Positions 63,662-64,000 of a stretch of DNA of 64,000 nt are shown here, piece after piece. Under the pieces are notes generated by a model. That model had not been told where the DNA came from, made no database searches, and was given only the letters and a program-made list of their open reading frames with translations. Origin of the DNA: Mycobacterium sp. URHD0025 (GTDB taxonomy: Bacteria; Actinomycetota; Actinomycetes; Mycobacteriales; Mycobacteriaceae). The stretch is from NCBI RefSeq assembly GCF_000426065.1, contig NZ_AUEQ01000008.1, positions 62,001-126,000 on the forward strand, in the 5' to 3' direction. The position numbers and the translations under genes were made by a program. Position 1 is the stretch's first letter. The number at the start of each line of letters is the position of its first letter.

Positions 63662-64000
63662 TCAGGGCCGCACCAGGATCCGGATCGGATTGCCTTCCTG
63701 GCGTTCCAGCTTGTCGATACCCGACGCGATGTCCTCCAATGACACGATCTCACTGATCGAACGCGACAGATCCAGCCGGCCCAAGGACACCAGCGTGGCG
63801 AGCGTCGAGATGTCGACGTTCTGATACCCCAGATGTCCGAGTACCTGTTTCTGCGTCAGCCCGAACATCGACGTCGGGCCGATCGTGGGTTCCTGGGCGC
63901 TCATCCCGACCGCGACCAGCCGGCCCCCGACCGTCAACTGGCCCAGCGCCTGCTCGAACGTCGACTTGAGCCCCACCGCGTCGAACGCCACATCGAGCCC
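63662..64000 (-). CDS. Zinc-type alcohol dehydrogenase-like protein, C-terminal part (cut by window edge)
   Basis: The last ~113 residues of a medium-chain dehydrogenase: VAFDAVGLKSTFEQALGQLTVGGRLVAVGM (end of the Rossmann fold) and IVSLEDIASGIDKLERQEGNPIRILVRP. The N-terminal catalytic domain lies beyond base 64000. Convergent with the DapB-like gene across the palindromic repeat. Confidence 0.85.
   Translation of the reverse strand, partial: GLDVAFDAVGLKSTFEQALGQLTVGGRLVAVGMSAQEPTIGPTSMFGLTQKQVLGHLGYQNVDISTLATLVSLGRLDLSRSISEIVSLEDIASGIDKLERQEGNPIRILVRP

Overview
The window reads as chromosome of a rapidly growing mycobacterium (Mycobacterium/Mycolicibacterium). Support: high G+C coding sequence throughout; mycobacterial protein types (LpqH-like lipoprotein, cutinase, deazaflavin-dependent nitroreductase, DUF4193, DUF6636, DUF3060, LGFP repeats, EmbR/PknH-type regulators, FadD, Ltp thiolase); a perfect KstR-type sterol operator; many GTG starts and 1-4 bp gene overlaps. 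No species is assigned. No rRNA, CRISPR array, transposase, integrase or prophage block was seen; one tRNA gene is present.

Layout. 1-2523: K+-importing Kdp ATPase operon on the minus strand (27-aa micro-ORF, kdpF, kdpA, truncated kdpB). 3065-6307: a PLP-barrel remnant, then a FAD monooxygenase / DUF4389 / methyltransferase operon. 6294-10000: MacB-like ABC exporter and a nitroreductase. 10140-13306: quinone-oxidoreductase-like enzyme, tRNA with a UAA anticodon, a class II Fic protein behind an elaborate concentric palindrome, and a cutinase. 13419-16269: isochorismatase-like hydrolase plus amino-acid permease with a divergent TetR. 16468-23759: LpqH-like lipoprotein, transmembrane Ser/Thr kinase, serine hydrolase, EmbR-like SARP-FHA regulator, then a cupin / caspase-like / methyltransferase fusion protein, a MurI-like racemase and a DUF6636 secreted protein. 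23868-27871: secreted alpha/beta hydrolase and a WXG100-like zincin with a lipoprotein partner. 27990-34698: assorted metabolic, envelope and regulatory genes ending in a LuxR/MalT-type regulator. 34628-40665: a minus-strand operon of SnoaL-like protein, P450, cupin, small dimeric-barrel-like protein, DyP peroxidase, GATase-like protein and a BASS transporter. 40728-45730: DUF4193, acidic protein, TauD-type dioxygenase, CotH-kinase-like protein, DUF3616-like protein. 45843-51429: polar amino-acid ABC importer, TetR with divergent hydrolase, DUF3060 protein, amidase. 51887-57190: beta-propeller protein and a CitA/CitB-type two-component system next to a DctA-like C4-dicarboxylate carrier. 57332-64000: paralogous secreted mini-proteins, FadD, a second TetR/hydrolase pair, an Ltp1-like thiolase divergent from a DapB-like reductase across a KstR-type site, and a truncated zinc-type dehydrogenase.

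Most interesting region. At 17014-23759 a transmembrane kinase and an EmbR-like regulator with an FHA domain sit beside a three-domain fusion (CDO-like cupin, clan-CD/caspase-like domain with a His-Cys pair, SAM methyltransferase) translationally coupled to a MurI-like racemase. The promoter region of the fusion and that of the following DUF6636 gene share a 29-bp element (22/29 identical) carrying direct CAAG repeats 22 bp apart, the geometry used by SARP regulators, each 21-22 bp before an apparently leaderless ATG. I infer a kinase-to-SARP-controlled regulon whose enzymatic output is unknown to me. Other candidates for new biology are the four-half-site operator of the Fic gene, the zincin/lipoprotein pair, the P450-DyP operon, and two palindromic repeats that supply the stop codon of the neighbouring gene.
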